DNA of 64,000 bases from Mesorhizobium sp. C432A. Lineage in GTDB: Bacteria > Pseudomonadota > Alphaproteobacteria > Rhizobiales > Rhizobiaceae. The stretch is from positions 992,001 through 1,056,000 of the forward strand of contig NZ_CP100470.1 of NCBI RefSeq assembly GCF_030323145.1, in the 5' to 3' direction. Under the pieces are notes generated by a model, which saw only the letters and a list, made by a program, of their open reading frames with translations, was not told the DNA's origin and ran no database searches. Position numbers and translations under genes: made by a program. Shown here in pieces: positions 53,658 to 63,842 of this stretch; within the stretch, counting starts at the first letter, position 1; each line of letters starts with the position of its first letter.

Positions 53658-54428
53658 ATGCGCTACCGCACGCTTGATCCGAAACTGATCATCGACACCG
53701 CCGAGCGGCTGGAAGAGCGCGTCGCCGAGCGTTTTCCCGATGCCGGCCTGCGCGGCGTCGCCGCCGAACTGGTGTCGCTGTCGCGCGACCTGGCCAAGGC
53801 GGCGCAGGCGCTGGAAGCGCCGATCTGGTGGCTGCGCGGCGCCATCGTCGCCGCTGTTGCCGCCGGCGCGCTGACCTTCCTATTCGTCGGCACCATCCTG
53901 CCGCTCATCCATATCTCGCAGGCCGACGATGCGGTGCAGTCGGTGCAAGGCATCGAAGCCACGATCAACATGATGATCCTTGCCGTGCTCGGCCTGCTGG
54001 CGCTGATCCGCACCGAGGAGCGCATCAAGCGCAAGCGGGTGTTTCGCCAGCTGCATGGGTTGAGATCGCTGATCCATGTCATCGACATGCACCAGCTGAC
54101 CAAGGATCCGGCAGCATTGTCCGCCAATTTCAGGCCGACCGCGCATTCGCCGGCTCGCATCACCAATGCCGCCGACCTGGCGCGCTACCTCGACTATTGC
54201 TCGGAAATGCTGTCGATCACCGGCAAGATCGCGGCGCTGTTTGCGCAGTCCGTCAATGACGATGTGGTCATCGACGGCGTCAACGACGTCGAGAACCTGG
54301 CGTCCAACCTGTCGCGCAAGATCTGGCAGAAGATCACGCTGATCGAGAACCACCCGGCGGCGCAGCCCGTGCCGGCGCCAGGCCCGGCGAGCAAAGCGCC
54401 GGCTCCGAGGCGCGCACCAAAGCTGTGA
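53658..54428 (+). CDS. conserved two-pass membrane protein of unknown function
   Basis: This 256-residue protein has an N-terminal helical region. Membrane segments lie at about 58-82 (IWWLRGAIVAAVAAGALTFL) and 106-122 (MMILAVLGLLALI). A cytosolic helical domain (LHGLRSLIHVIDMHQLTKDP) and a proline/alanine-rich tail ending in RRAPKL follow. I do not recognise a family. It sits 21 bp after DUF805 and is probably in the dapD transcript. Confidence 0.8.
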   Translation: MRYRTLDPKLIIDTAERLEERVAERFPDAGLRGVAAELVSLSRDLAKAAQALEAPIWWLRGAIVAAVAAGALTFLFVGTILPLIHISQADDAVQSVQGIEATINMMILAVLGLLALIRTEERIKRKRVFRQLHGLRSLIHVIDMHQLTKDPAALSANFRPTAHSPARITNAADLARYLDYCSEMLSITGKIAALFAQSVNDDVVIDGVNDVENLASNLSRKIWQKITLIENHPAAQPVPAPGPASKAPAPRRAPKL

Positions 54429-54494
54429 CGCGGCGGGCCCACGCGCCTGTTTTCGGGCTATGCGGGCCAAGGCCCGAGGCTCGCGGCAAGTAGA

Positions 54495-55508
54495 CTATCC
54501 AGTGACGGCTTCCGGCGTCAGCCCGGGTGAGCCGCGCGTTTCCCGCTCGGCCTGCCGCACCAGCGCGGTGACCCGCTTCAGCAGAGGCGCCGGCGTGCCG
54601 GCCTTTTCGGCGAGGCTCAGGACGGCCCCCTGCAGGTCACCGATCTCGGTCGGCCGACCGCGCTGGAGGTCGTCCCACATCGACGAGCGCGCCTGCGGGT
54701 CGATGGCGAGCATGCGGCGGGCGACCAGCCGGAACAGCCAGTCCGGCAGCCGGAGCAGCTTCGGCAGCAGGCCGGGACGCAAGCCGCCGATCCGCGCCGG
54801 CGCGATATGTAACGCCTTCATCGCCGCCAAGGCCTCGTCGATCTGACCGGCCAGGATCCGCCGCCAGCGGCGGTCGGCAAGTTCGCTCGCCAGCGGCAGG
54901 CCGGACAAGGCGACAAGCGCGTTGTTGAGGTTGATCAGCAGCTTGCCCCACTGAACGGCTTTCATGTCGGGATGGGTTTCCACGCCAAGCCCTTCGACAT
55001 CGAGAAGGCCGGCAAGGCCGGTCACGCCATCTTCGATCATGACCTTGCCGTTGCTGGCGCGATGCACGTGAAGCGGCAAATTGCCTATGGCCGACTGGAC
55101 GACATTGAACGGCACCATGCCGGCGAGCACAGTCCGTCCACCGAGCCCGGCGCGTAACCGGTCGGCATTGCCGACGCCGTTCTGGAGGCTGACCACCACG
55201 ACTTCGCCGCGCGCATGTCCGGCAACAAGCGACGCCATCTCCTCGGTAGCGCCGTTCTTGACCGTCACCAGCACCACGTCGGCACTGGCCAGGGCAGCGG
55301 CGGGATCGGTGGTGACGGACTCCGGCCGGATGGATCGGTCGCGATTATCGAGATCGGTGATGCGCAGGCCGCCGTCCAGCAAGACCGTCGCGATGCTTGG
55401 CCGCGCCAAAAACACCACCTTGCGTCCGGCCAGCGCCAGGCAGCCGCCGACATAGCAGCCTATGCTGCCGGCGCCGGCAATGACGATGGTCTTTTCGGCG
55501 TTGGCCAT
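54495..55508 (-). CDS. panE: 2-dehydropantoate 2-reductase family protein
   Basis: The 337-residue protein has a Rossmann motif IVIAGAGSIGCYVGGCLALA at residues 9-28. A catalytic-lysine region WGKLLINLNNALVALSGLP follows, typical of KPR/PanE proteins, with a C-terminal helical ApbA domain. It would reduce ketopantoate to pantoate with NADPH. Several paralogues of this family with other substrates exist, so the exact substrate is likely but not proven. It lies on the opposite strand to its dap neighbours. Confidence 0.88.
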   Translation of the reverse strand: MANAEKTIVIAGAGSIGCYVGGCLALAGRKVVFLARPSIATVLLDGGLRITDLDNRDRSIRPESVTTDPAAALASADVVLVTVKNGATEEMASLVAGHARGEVVVVSLQNGVGNADRLRAGLGGRTVLAGMVPFNVVQSAIGNLPLHVHRASNGKVMIEDGVTGLAGLLDVEGLGVETHPDMKAVQWGKLLINLNNALVALSGLPLASELADRRWRRILAGQIDEALAAMKALHIAPARIGGLRPGLLPKLLRLPDWLFRLVARRMLAIDPQARSSMWDDLQRGRPTEIGDLQGAVLSLAEKAGTPAPLLKRVTALVRQAERETRGSPGLTPEAVTG

Positions 55509-55623
55509 GCGATTATCTCGTGTTGGCCTGCACTATACGACAGGAAAACCATAATGTCGGCGGCAGGACCGGTCATCATCTCTGGCCGTGACAGGCCTTT
55601 CGCTTTCGACTATCGCTTTGCCC

Positions 55624-56814
55624 ATGAAACTGCCGACCGATCCCGCCGCCAACCTCGCGACCCTCATACGCTGCGCCTCCGTAACGCCCGCCGAGGGCGG
55701 CGCGCTGGCTGCCCTGGAAGGCATGCTGAAGCCGCTCGGCTTTTCCGTCGAACGCCCGGTGTTTTCCGAAGACGGCACCCCCGACATCGAGAACCTCTAC
55801 GCGCGTCGCTCCGGCAATGGGCCGCATCTGATGTTTGCCGGCCATACCGACGTGGTGCCGGCGGGCGACGAGGCGTCGTGGACGCATCCGCCCTTCGCCG
55901 CCGAGATCGCCAAGGGCGAGATGTATGGCCGCGGCGCCGTCGACATGAAGGGCGGCATCGCCTGTTTCATCGCCGCCGTGGCGCGCCATGTCGAGAAAAA
56001 GGGTGGTCCGAAAGGCTCGGTCTCGCTGCTGATTACCGGCGACGAGGAGGGGCCGGCGATCAACGGGACGACAAAACTGCTCGACTGGGCGGCGGCCAGG
56101 GGCGAGAGATGGGACGCCGCGATCGTTGGCGAGCCGACCAATCCGGACACGCTCGGCGACATGATCAAGATCGGCCGGCGTGGCTCGATGTCGGGCAGTG
56201 TCACGGTCAACGGCCGCCAGGGCCATGTCGCCTATCCATTGCTCGCCGACAATCCGGTGCGCGGCCTGATCAGCCTGGTCGACGCCTTGCTGTCGCCCGT
56301 CTTCGACAAGGGCACGAAGGATTTTCAGCCGACCAATCTGGAAGTGACCTCGATCGATGTCGGCAACCCGGCGACCAATGTTATTCCGGCCAAGGCGACA
56401 GCCACCTTCAACATCCGCTTCAACGACACATGGACTGCCGAGACGGTGCAGGCCGAGATCCATAACCGCCTCGACCAGGCGGCGAAGCGCAAGAAATACC
56501 GGACCGGCAAGACGCCGGTCGACTACGAGCTGATCTGGCGCGACCGGCCGAGCCATGTCTTCCTGACGCGCGACGACAAGCTGATCGAGACGCTGCGCGG
56601 GTCGATCAAGGCGACAGTCGGCAAGGAGCCGGCGCTGTCCACCTCGGGCGGAACCTCGGATGCGCGTTTCATCAAGGACTATTGCCCGGTGGTCGAGTTC
56701 GGCCTCGTCGGCAAGACCATGCACATGGTCGACGAGCGCGTCGCACTGGCCGACCTCGAGACGCTGACCCAAATCTACCAGCGCTTCATCGATGACTGGT
56801 TCGAGCAGGGCTGA
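55624..56814 (+). CDS. dapE: succinyl-diaminopimelate desuccinylase
   Basis: The 396-residue M20 metallohydrolase has [20 protein letters not shown] (metal-binding His and following Asp), [20 protein letters not shown] and [16 protein letters not shown] late [11 protein letters not shown], characteristic of DapE, is present. It releases succinate to give LL-diaminopimelate. I start at ATG 55624 ([17 protein letters not shown]), which fits the family. The frame is open to 55588. The next gene begins two bases after its stop. Confidence 0.96.
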   Translation: MKLPTDPAANLATLIRCASVTPAEGGALAALEGMLKPLGFSVERPVFSEDGTPDIENLYARRSGNGPHLMFAGHTDVVPAGDEASWTHPPFAAEIAKGEMYGRGAVDMKGGIACFIAAVARHVEKKGGPKGSVSLLITGDEEGPAINGTTKLLDWAAARGERWDAAIVGEPTNPDTLGDMIKIGRRGSMSGSVTVNGRQGHVAYPLLADNPVRGLISLVDALLSPVFDKGTKDFQPTNLEVTSIDVGNPATNVIPAKATATFNIRFNDTWTAETVQAEIHNRLDQAAKRKKYRTGKTPVDYELIWRDRPSHVFLTRDDKLIETLRGSIKATVGKEPALSTSGGTSDARFIKDYCPVVEFGLVGKTMHMVDERVALADLETLTQIYQRFIDDWFEQG

Positions 56815-56816
56815 TC

Positions 56817-57422
56817 ATGCTTTCGGTTGACGAGACCTCTTCATCGCTTAACGGCGCCTGGCGGCTGATGCTCGGAAAGGCCGACGGCTTGCGGCTGCTC
56901 GACCTTTCGGCGGACGGCTTCTGGAATTCCTTCTTCGCCATCGTCGTCGCCGCGCCGGCGATGATCGTCGGCTGGGTCGGCACGGCCAACGAGATCGGCG
57001 ATCCCAATGCGTTCGCCGGCCGGCTGGGCATGTTGATTCGCCTGGCGACCGTCGACCTCGGCTCGTGGCTGCTGCCCCTGGTTGTGCTTGCCCTGGTCGC
57101 ATCGCGCGCCGGCATCGGCGACCGCTTCGTCCACTATGTCGTCGCCAGCAACTGGGCGTCGGCGATCACTGCCTGGATGCTGCTGCCTTCAGCGCTGATC
57201 AGGCTTTTCCTGCCTTCTGGCAACCCGGTTGCCGAATTGGTGTGGCTGGTTCTGGTGGTGCTTTCGCTGGTATTCTCCTGGCGGATGACCAACGCCGCGA
57301 TCGGCAAGGGCGCGGCTGTCGGCAGCGCCGTGTTCGCAGGCATGTTGGTGGTGTCTCTGGCCGTGTTGTTCGGCCTGGTGGCGCTGCTCGGCATCACTGT
57401 GCCGACCGCCGCTCCGGCCTAG
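56817..57422 (+). CDS. multi-pass membrane protein of unknown function
   Basis: This 201-residue protein starts with a polar stretch and has about five hydrophobic segments, for example [20 protein letters not shown] and [15 protein letters not shown]. It might be a YIP1-like protein, but I cannot confirm that. It begins two bases after dapE, so it is cotranscribed. Its 3' end overlaps the convergent truA by four bases. Confidence 0.8.
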   Translation: MLSVDETSSSLNGAWRLMLGKADGLRLLDLSADGFWNSFFAIVVAAPAMIVGWVGTANEIGDPNAFAGRLGMLIRLATVDLGSWLLPLVVLALVASRAGIGDRFVHYVVASNWASAITAWMLLPSALIRLFLPSGNPVAELVWLVLVVLSLVFSWRMTNAAIGKGAAVGSAVFAGMLVVSLAVLFGLVALLGITVPTAAPA

Positions 57423-58174
57423 AACTTTTCCGGATAGTCTACACCGACGAGAAAAAGCCCGTCGGGCGGCGCCACCTGGCCGCAGGCGGCGCGGTCTTGT
57501 GCAGCGAGCGCGGCCTTGAGGTCGGCGGCGGTCCAGCCGCCGTCGCCGACGCGTTTCAGCGAACCGACCATGGAGCGCACCTGGTTGTGCAGGAAAGAGC
57601 GCGCCGAGGCCCTGACTTCGATCAGGTCGCCCTGGCGGCTTACATCGAGCCGCTCCAGCGTCCGCACCGGACTATTGGCCTGGCATTGCGTCGAGCGGAA
57701 GGTGGTAAAGTCATGTCGGCCGAGCAGGACTTTCGCCGCTTCGTGCATGGCGTCCGCATCGAGCCGCTTCGGCACCCACCAGACCTTGCCCTTTTCCATC
57801 GCTGCAGGCGCGCGCCGGTTGAGGATGCGGTAGAGATAGTGCCGTCCGGTGGCCGAGAAACGGGCGTCGAACTCATTGGGGACAACCGTGGCCTGCAGGA
57901 TGGCGATGCGCGCGCCTGCCGCCTGCAGGTGCGCGTTGACGGCGTCGCGCACCTTGTCGTTTGGCCATGCCTTGGCGAGGTCGACATGCGCCACCTGGGC
58001 GGTCGCATGCACGCCGGCGTCGGTGCGGCCGGCGGCGCGTATCCGCACCGCCTCACCGCAAAATTTCTCGATCGCCTGCTCTATCGCCTGCTGCACCGAA
58101 GGCTGATCCGCCTGGTGTTGCCAGCCGGCGAAGAGGCTGCCGTCATATTCGATATCGAGACGAAAACGCGGCAT
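57419..58174 (-). CDS. truA: tRNA pseudouridine(38-40) synthase
   Basis: The 251-residue protein has the catalytic aspartate at residue 52 in [20 protein letters not shown]-terminal [19 protein letters not shown] and [18 protein letters not shown] match TruA. It converts uridines 38-40 in the tRNA anticodon arm to pseudouridine. It is the last gene of the leftward def...fmt-GNAT-truA group, 11 bp after the GNAT gene. Confidence 0.97.
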   Translation of the reverse strand: MPRFRLDIEYDGSLFAGWQHQADQPSVQQAIEQAIEKFCGEAVRIRAAGRTDAGVHATAQVAHVDLAKAWPNDKVRDAVNAHLQAAGARIAILQATVVPNEFDARFSATGRHYLYRILNRRAPAAMEKGKVWWVPKRLDADAMHEAAKVLLGRHDFTTFRSTQCQANSPVRTLERLDVSRQGDLIEVRASARSFLHNQVRSMVGSLKRVGDGGWTAADLKAALAAQDRAACGQVAPPDGLFLVGVDYPEKF

Positions 58175-58185
58175 ACACCCTTCGT

Positions 58186-58692
58186 TCAGGCGGCGAGTGC
58201 GGTAAAGGCCTGGGCGTAGACCAGTTTGCCTTTTTCGGGTGCGTCACCCCAGGCCAGCGCCTGCAGCGCTTCGCCCTGATATTCGCTCTCGAACTTTTCG
58301 GCGCGCGCATGGCTGTAGCCGAAGCGGCCGTAATAGGCCGGATCGCCCAACACAACGGCGAGCGTCTCGCCGCCATCCCTGAGGCGGATATGCGCCTCGC
58401 GGATCAGCGCACCGCCAATGCCCGAGCCGTGGAACGAAGGTTCCACCGCCAACGGCGCCAGCGCCACGGCTGCAAACTGCTTGCCGCCGTTCTGGACGAA
58501 CAGCCTGGAAAACAGGATGTGGCCGACCACCTGGCCGTCTTCTTCCGCCACCAGTTCGACAACGGCGTCGCCGCCGGTGACCAGAGCGTCGACCAGCCCG
58601 GCCTCCGCCTGCTGGCCGAATGCGTGTTCCTCGACCAGGCGTATGGCCTCGCGGTCCCGCGGCGTCGCGCCGCGTATCGACATCATGCTCAT
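58186..58692 (-). CDS. GNAT-family N-acetyltransferase
   Basis: The 168-residue protein has motif [21 protein letters not shown] (acetyl-CoA loop GSGIGG) and motif B near [15 protein letters not shown], as in YhbS-type enzymes. The substrate is unknown. Its ATG overlaps the fmt stop by four bases (ATGA), and truA follows after 11 bp, so it is embedded in a translation-related operon. Confidence 0.92.
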   Translation of the reverse strand: MSMMSIRGATPRDREAIRLVEEHAFGQQAEAGLVDALVTGGDAVVELVAEEDGQVVGHILFSRLFVQNGGKQFAAVALAPLAVEPSFHGSGIGGALIREAHIRLRDGGETLAVVLGDPAYYGRFGYSHARAEKFESEYQGEALQALAWGDAPEKGKLVYAQAFTALAA

Positions 58693-59639
58693 GAGAACTT
58701 CATTCCTTTTTCGATCTTGGCCCCGCGCAGAAACTCCTGCGCGGCAGCGGGCTTTCCGCCCGCCCGTTGAACTTCGACCAGCCTGACCGCGCCCGACCCG
58801 CAGGCGACCGTCAGCCGGTCATCGAGAATTCCTCCCGACTCGCCCATGCTTTCAGAAAGCGTGCCTTCCAAAAGCGTCGAGCGAAGCAGTTTCAGCCGTT
58901 CCGTGCGCCCGCCGATGTCGGCCTCGCACCAGGCGCCGGGAAATGGCGACAGGCCGCGAATGTGATTGTGGACCTCCGCAGCCGGGCGCGTCCAGTCCAC
59001 ACGTGTCTCCGACTTATCGATTTTCCTGGCGTAGGTCACCCCGTCAGCCGCCTGCAAAGTCGATGCCAGGGTATTTGTCTCCAATCGGGACAGCGCTTCC
59101 ACCATCAGCGTGGCAGCAATATTCATCAAGCGGTCGTGCAGATCGCCGGCCGTCATGTCGGGCTCTATGGCGCATTTTTCAACCAGTGCCACCGGACCGG
59201 TGTCCAGGCCCTCTTCCATGCGCATCACCATCATGCCGGTTTCGACGTCGCCGGCCATAATGGCTCGCTGGATGGGAGCTGCACCACGCCAACGCGGCAA
59301 AAGCGAGGCGTGGCCATTGAGGCAGCCGAGGCGCGGAGCCTCCAGAATAGCCTTCGGCAACAGCAAACCATACGCGACGACGACTGCGACATCGGCACGC
59401 AACGCATGGAAAGCAGCTTGCTCGCCCTCGCCCTTCAGCGACAGCGGCGTGCGCACTTCGATGCCCAGCCGCTCAGCCTCGCGCTGCACCGGCGACGGTG
59501 TCAGCTCCAGACCGCGGCGGCCGGCGGCGCGCGGCGGCTGGGTGTAGACGGCTGCTATCTCGTGCTCGGCCTCGGCAATCGCGCGCAGCACCGGCACCGA
59601 AAACTCCGGCGTGCCCATGAAGATGACGCGAAGCGGCAT
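58689..59639 (-). CDS. fmt: methionyl-tRNA formyltransferase
   Basis: The 316-residue protein begins [20 protein letters not shown]. Catalytic residues are Asn108, His110 and Asp146, in [18 protein letters not shown] and EEGLDTGP. It formylates initiator Met-tRNA. I start at 59639 rather than 59693, whose extra residues are not family-like. In most rhizobia def lies directly upstream; here a VapBC module separates them. Confidence 0.97.
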   Translation of the reverse strand: MPLRVIFMGTPEFSVPVLRAIAEAEHEIAAVYTQPPRAAGRRGLELTPSPVQREAERLGIEVRTPLSLKGEGEQAAFHALRADVAVVVAYGLLLPKAILEAPRLGCLNGHASLLPRWRGAAPIQRAIMAGDVETGMMVMRMEEGLDTGPVALVEKCAIEPDMTAGDLHDRLMNIAATLMVEALSRLETNTLASTLQAADGVTYARKIDKSETRVDWTRPAAEVHNHIRGLSPFPGAWCEADIGGRTERLKLLRSTLLEGTLSESMGESGGILDDRLTVACGSGAVRLVEVQRAGGKPAAAQEFLRGAKIEKGMKFS

Positions 59640-59676
59640 TTTCGTCCAGTATCCTGTTCTGCGCGCGGCAGTCCGC

Positions 59677-60102
59677 TCAAGCGTCTGCTTCAAACGGGTT
59701 TACGATCTTGAGGTCAAGCTCTTCGAAGTCCCTGATATTGCGCGTCGCCAGCATAGCGTCGTGCGACAGGCAGATGGCAGCGATCATGGCATCGGAAAGG
59801 CTGATCGGCCGGCCGATAGTTTCCCGCATTGCCCGGAGCTTGCCCGCCAGACGGGGAATGGGACCGGCAAATTCGACGACACGTCCCGAAAACTGCTTCG
59901 AAACCAGGTGGTCAAGTGCACGGACGTGGCGGTCCGAGCCGGTCTTGTTTAGAAACCTTTCGGCTCCAAAGGACTGCTCCATGACAACAGGACCGCAGAG
60001 ATAGAGGTCGAGCAGGTCCTGTCTGCGAAACCACTTAGCGACGTTTGGATCGGGCGCGGGCCGGCTCGCTTCCGAGACGACATTGGTATCGAGGATTATC
60101 AC
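59677..60102 (-). CDS. VapC/FitB-type PIN-domain toxin
   Basis: The 141-residue PIN-domain ribonuclease has acidic residues at Asp5 ([11 protein letters not shown]), Glu42 (VVMEQSFG), Asp104 (SLSDAMIAA) and Asp125 (RNIRDFEEL). It would cleave RNA unless bound by the partner antitoxin. Its start overlaps the antitoxin stop by four bases. The pair sits between def and fmt. Confidence 0.95.
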   Translation of the reverse strand: MIILDTNVVSEASRPAPDPNVAKWFRRQDLLDLYLCGPVVMEQSFGAERFLNKTGSDRHVRALDHLVSKQFSGRVVEFAGPIPRLAGKLRAMRETIGRPISLSDAMIAAICLSHDAMLATRNIRDFEELDLKIVNPFEADA

Positions 60103-60386
60103 TCGAAATTCTCAATGGTGCGGCCAAAGTCGCGTTTCCGTTCCGCTTCGATCTCATCCATCATCTGCGCAAATTCGTCGCTGATTGCATTTTCCGAGGC
60201 GAAGGCAGCGCGAATCGCATCCCAAGCCGTGAGTCCAGGCTCGGCCTTGCCTTCTTTTTCCGCAACCATGCCTTTTCGCAATAAATCGATCGCCTTGATC
60301 GAGAGGCTTTGGCCGCCCTTGCGTGCCGCATGCTCGATTTCACGCTTCAATGGCTCGGGAATATCTCTGATCAACATATCGCCCAT
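60099..60386 (-). CDS. VapB/FitA-type antitoxin
   Basis: The 95-residue protein has an N-terminal ribbon-helix-helix, MLIRDIPEPLKREIEHAARK followed by GGQSLSIKAIDLLRKG, and an acidic C-terminal tail for toxin binding. I start it at ATG 60386 (MGDMLIRDIPEP); the frame is open to 60437, but that extension includes the operator. The TGATATCA repeats just upstream are the expected autoregulatory site. Confidence 0.92.
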   Translation of the reverse strand: MGDMLIRDIPEPLKREIEHAARKGGQSLSIKAIDLLRKGMVAEKEGKAEPGLTAWDAIRAAFASENAISDEFAQMMDEIEAERKRDFGRTIENFE

Positions 60387-60400
60387 CGGAGTCTCCAGTC

Positions 60401-60417
60401 TGATATCAATGATATCA
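60401..60417. promoter_or_regulatory. vapBC operator
   Basis: TGATATCA occurs twice with one base between (60401-60408 and 60410-60417), making a 17-bp palindrome, 15 bp upstream of the antitoxin start. Confidence 0.75.
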
Positions 60418-60483
60418 CGCAAGGAAGCGTCTCTCAATAGGGGCGGGTCGAGAGGGATGTTGTGCGATGCGCCGAAAGCAGGG

Positions 60484-61014
60484 CTATCCCACCAGCTTGC
60501 CCGGCGCCTTGTCCTTGGCGAGCTTCTTGAACTTCTTGACCACCATGTCGCGCTTCAGCTTCGAGATGTGGTCGATGAACAGCACACCGTTGAGATGGTC
60601 GATCTCGTGCTGCAGGCAGGTCGCCATCAGGCCTTCGGCCTCGATCTCCTGCAGCTTGCCGTCGCGGTCGAGATATTTCACGCGCACCGAGGCGGGACGC
60701 TCGACCTCGGCGTAATAGTCCGGGATCGACAGGCAGCCTTCCTCGTAGACGGAGCGAGCGTCGGCGCTTTCGAGGATTTCGGGATTGATGAAGACATGCG
60801 GCGCCGGCGGCTCGTCTTCCTTGGCGAGGTCGATGACCAGCATGCGCAGCGGCTCGCCGATCTGGATTGCGGCCAAGCCGATGCCCGGCGCATCATACAT
60901 CGTCGCCAGCATGTCGTCGGCCAGTTTGCGCAAAGGCGCGTCGACGCGTTCGACCGGTTTGGAAACCTGGCGCAGGATAGGATCGGGAAGGATGATGAGC
61001 GGCTTGATCGACAT
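60484..61014 (-). CDS. def: peptide deformylase
   Basis: The 176-residue metalloenzyme has all three motifs: GIGLAAIQ (44-51), EGCLS (92-96, with metal ligand Cys94) and HEIDH (136-140). It removes the formyl group from nascent proteins, the counterpart of Fmt. It is transcribed leftward; the vapBC module follows 98 bp downstream of its stop. Confidence 0.97.
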   Translation of the reverse strand: MSIKPLIILPDPILRQVSKPVERVDAPLRKLADDMLATMYDAPGIGLAAIQIGEPLRMLVIDLAKEDEPPAPHVFINPEILESADARSVYEEGCLSIPDYYAEVERPASVRVKYLDRDGKLQEIEAEGLMATCLQHEIDHLNGVLFIDHISKLKRDMVVKKFKKLAKDKAPGKLVG

Positions 61015-61117
61015 GGCGCCTCACCTAAAACGTCGCAGGAGAAGCGTCAACCGGTGCGAATCGGTCTCGTTCACGTTTTGATCTGTGCCAGGTCTGCGAA
61101 TCGGCTATGCTGGCGGG

Positions 61118-62371
61118 ATGAACGACCTGAGCACCATCCTTTCCGAACCCGTTGCCCGGCTTGGCGCTACGACGATCACGCTCGGCCATGCACTGGCCAT
61201 CGGCGCGCTGGTGTTTCTCGGCCTGTTCCTGGCGCTTGTCGTGGCGCTGTGGCGATCGGCCAAGGCGCGCACCATCGCCGCGGCGGAAGCTGCCGACCAC
61301 GCCCGCGACGCCGAGGCGCGGATGGCCGGCATTTTGCAAAGCCAGGCCGAGATGCAGGGCCGCATGGGCGCCATCGCCGACGTGTTCGGCGCAAGGCAGG
61401 CCGAACTCAACCAGTCGATCGGCCAGCGCCTCGACGCCATGACCGGCAGGCTCGGTCAAACCATGACCGAACAGACCAAATCGACGCATGAGAGCCTCGC
61501 CAAACTGCAGGAACGGCTGGCGGTCATCGACACCGCGCAAGGCAACATTCAGTCGCTGGCCGGCCAGGTCGTGCAATTGCAGGCGATCCTGTCCAACAAG
61601 CAGACGCGCGGCGCCTTCGGCCAGTCGCGCATGGAGGCGATCGTCGCCGACGGCCTTCCGATGGGCGCCTACGAGTTCCAGGCAACGCTGTCAAACGGCA
61701 GCCGTCCCGACTGCCTGGTCAGGATGCCGAACGGTGCGCCGCAGCTTGCCATCGACGCCAAGTTTCCGCTGGAAGCCTGGAACGCCATCCGCGCCGCCGA
61801 TGGCGCCGAACAACAGAAGATCGCGGCCCAGGCTTTCCGCCGCGACATCGAAATTCACGTCCGCGATATCTCGGAAAAATACCTGATCCAGGGCGAGACG
61901 CAGGACACCGCCTTCATGTTCGTGCCGTCGGAATCGGTGTTCGCCGAAATCCACGAGAATTTTGACGCCGTGGTCCAGAAGGCGCACCGGGCGCGTGTCA
62001 TCATCGTCTCGCCGTCGCTTTTGATGCTGTCGATCCAGGTCATCCAGGCCATCCTCAAGGACGCCCGCATGCGCGAACAGGCGCATCTGATCCAGGGCGA
62101 GGTGATCCGGCTGATGGAAGACGTCGCGCGCGTCGACGAACGCGTGCGCCGGTTGCAGACGCATTTTGGCCAGTCGGCCAAGGATATCGACGAGATACTG
62201 GTGTCGACGTCGAAGGTGACCAAGCGCGGCCAAAAGATCGAAGCGCTGGAGTTTGGCGAAAGCGAAGCCGAAGTGCGCGGTGGCGGACCCGCCAAGGCCG
62301 AAGCCGGGGTGCGGGTGGCGGATTCCAAGACGGGGCAGCTCAGGCTGCGTGTCGTCGAAGGCGACGATTAA
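61118..62371 (+). CDS. rmuC: DNA recombination protein RmuC
   Basis: The 417-residue protein has one membrane segment at about 22-45, a long coiled coil (residues 50-150), and the RmuC nuclease-like domain (QLAIDAKFPLEAWNAI, VFAEIHENFDAVVQKAHRAR, SPSLLMLSIQVIQAILKDAR). It limits inversions and rearrangements in E. coli. It is divergent from def. The start at 61118 (MNDLSTILSEP) is preferred over 61085. Confidence 0.94.
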   Translation: MNDLSTILSEPVARLGATTITLGHALAIGALVFLGLFLALVVALWRSAKARTIAAAEAADHARDAEARMAGILQSQAEMQGRMGAIADVFGARQAELNQSIGQRLDAMTGRLGQTMTEQTKSTHESLAKLQERLAVIDTAQGNIQSLAGQVVQLQAILSNKQTRGAFGQSRMEAIVADGLPMGAYEFQATLSNGSRPDCLVRMPNGAPQLAIDAKFPLEAWNAIRAADGAEQQKIAAQAFRRDIEIHVRDISEKYLIQGETQDTAFMFVPSESVFAEIHENFDAVVQKAHRARVIIVSPSLLMLSIQVIQAILKDARMREQAHLIQGEVIRLMEDVARVDERVRRLQTHFGQSAKDIDEILVSTSKVTKRGQKIEALEFGESEAEVRGGGPAKAEAGVRVADSKTGQLRLRVVEGDD

Positions 62372-62474
62372 AGCGCATCGCGCTGAACGGATTCATACGA
62401 CGCGCTTTAAAAGTCTTTGTTTTGATGCATGTCGTTGTCCCAGAACCGCGGCACACTTCTGGGCGCCATGCATT
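62371..62474. repeat. composite palindromic repeat after rmuC
   Basis: AAGCGC...GCGCTTT brackets CATCGCGCTGAACGGATTCA and TACGACGCGC. The right part has GATGCATGTCG mirrored by CGCCATGCAT around a CCAGAACC/CTTCTGG core. This composite resembles a common Mesorhizobium intergenic element. It overlaps the ends of rmuC and the convergent methyltransferase gene. Confidence 0.75.
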
Positions 62475-63279
62475 AGACCGTAGCCACGATCACGTGCGCC
62501 TGGATCTTGGCCGCAACCTCGCCGCTGCCGTGTCTGGCTGCAATCACGGACGCGGCGTGATCGGTTGCGGCTTCCAGTTTTCCTCTAGCCTCGATTTCGT
62601 TGCGAAGCGGAGTTCCCTGGCAATAGGCAACCGCCGGAAGGCGCGGCGAGGAGGCACGGCTTTGTTCGGCCCTCGTGTCGATCACCACACGGGAGAAACC
62701 TGCGGCTTCCAACTCGCCGCGGATCAATGCAATGTCATTGTAGCCGTGCGGCGTGCGGGCGAGAAAGCGGGGCGGATCGTTCGGAAAAATCTCCGCAAGA
62801 GCATTCGTCACATCATTGGCGAATACATTCTCTTCGATGCGATCCCACACGTTGAACAGGAAATGGCCGCCGGTCTTCAGGACCCGCTTTGCTTCGCGAT
62901 AGCCGGCGGCTCGGTCGGGAAAGAACATCGCGCCGAACTGACAGCAAACGAGATCGAAAGCCGCATCTTCGAACGGCAGCGCCAGAGCATCCGCCTGACG
63001 CCATTGTATACGACTGTCGGGAGCTTGTCGCGAGGCCGCGTAGTCGAGCATAGGCTGGTTGAGGTCGGTCACGACATAGCTTGCGCCGGGAGACAGTTTT
63101 GGAGCCAATGCGCGGGTGACAACGCCGGTGCCGGCGGCGACTTCCAGGACGGCGCCGGGCGACAAGGACGCTGCCCGTCGTGCCAAATCCGCGGCGAACG
63201 GCTCGAAGATCAGCGGCACCATGTAGCGGTCGTAGTTTTCCGGAATCGAGCCGGCAAACACTTTGTCCGTTTCCGACAT
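62473..63279 (-). CDS. class I SAM-dependent methyltransferase
   Basis: The 268-residue methyltransferase has the SAM-binding loop VLEVAAGTGVVTRAL. Motif II is VVTDLNQPMLDYA, and FDLVCCQFGAMFFPD and VLKTGGHFLFNVWD match UbiE/Methyltransf_11 proteins. The substrate is unknown. It converges with rmuC. No operon partner is clear. Confidence 0.92.
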   Translation of the reverse strand: MSETDKVFAGSIPENYDRYMVPLIFEPFAADLARRAASLSPGAVLEVAAGTGVVTRALAPKLSPGASYVVTDLNQPMLDYAASRQAPDSRIQWRQADALALPFEDAAFDLVCCQFGAMFFPDRAAGYREAKRVLKTGGHFLFNVWDRIEENVFANDVTNALAEIFPNDPPRFLARTPHGYNDIALIRGELEAAGFSRVVIDTRAEQSRASSPRLPAVAYCQGTPLRNEIEARGKLEAATDHAASVIAARHGSGEVAAKIQAHVIVATV

Positions 63280-63360
63280 TGCTATCCCCCGCCATCCGTT
63301 TGATGGCTAGCCTAGCACATTATTGGCTGGTTTGGGCCGCGTTTAACCGGGAGGCAGGTG

Positions 63361-63765
63361 CTACTGCGCCTCTACGATGCTTACGCCCTCGAATTCCGGA
63401 AGCCAGTGCAGGGCCGATCGGTGCCATTTCTGTTGGGTCGGAACGAGATCCTCGCGTTGCCGCGCGGTCCCCGCCCTGATCCCATAGACCTTCGGCCCGT
63501 CGCCAACCGACGTTGCGTAAAGATGCGAACCGCAGTCGCCGCAGAACGCCTGGGCACGCTTGGCGCCGCTCGATCCCGTCTTGATATAAACCTTCGGTGT
63601 TCCCTTGGTGATCCTATAATGATCCTCAGGCGCGGGAACAGTGACACGAAAGGCGGTGCCGGTCAGTTGCTGGCAGTCGGTGCAATGACAGATAGAGGTC
63701 TTTTCCGGGTCGACCTCTGCTTCATAAGCTATGGCGCCGCAATGACACCCACCATCGATTTTCAT
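63361..63765 (-). CDS. GFA-family zinc protein
   Basis: The 134-residue protein has GGCHCGAIAYEAEVD, SICHCTDCQQLTGTAFRV and AFCGDCGSHLYAT, the cysteine pattern of the GFA family. It is the second such protein in the window (the other is at 14490-14936). It is related to formaldehyde/glutathione-activating enzymes, but most members have no proven reaction. It lies 81 bp upstream of the methyltransferase gene on the same strand. Confidence 0.93.
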   Translation of the reverse strand: MKIDGGCHCGAIAYEAEVDPEKTSICHCTDCQQLTGTAFRVTVPAPEDHYRITKGTPKVYIKTGSSGAKRAQAFCGDCGSHLYATSVGDGPKVYGIRAGTARQREDLVPTQQKWHRSALHWLPEFEGVSIVEAQ

Positions 63766-63842
63766 GGTTGATTCTCCGAATTCCGTCGAGTGATCTTAGC
63801 GGGACCAGGCGATGGGGCCAACGGTGGACTGCTGGTCCAGAA

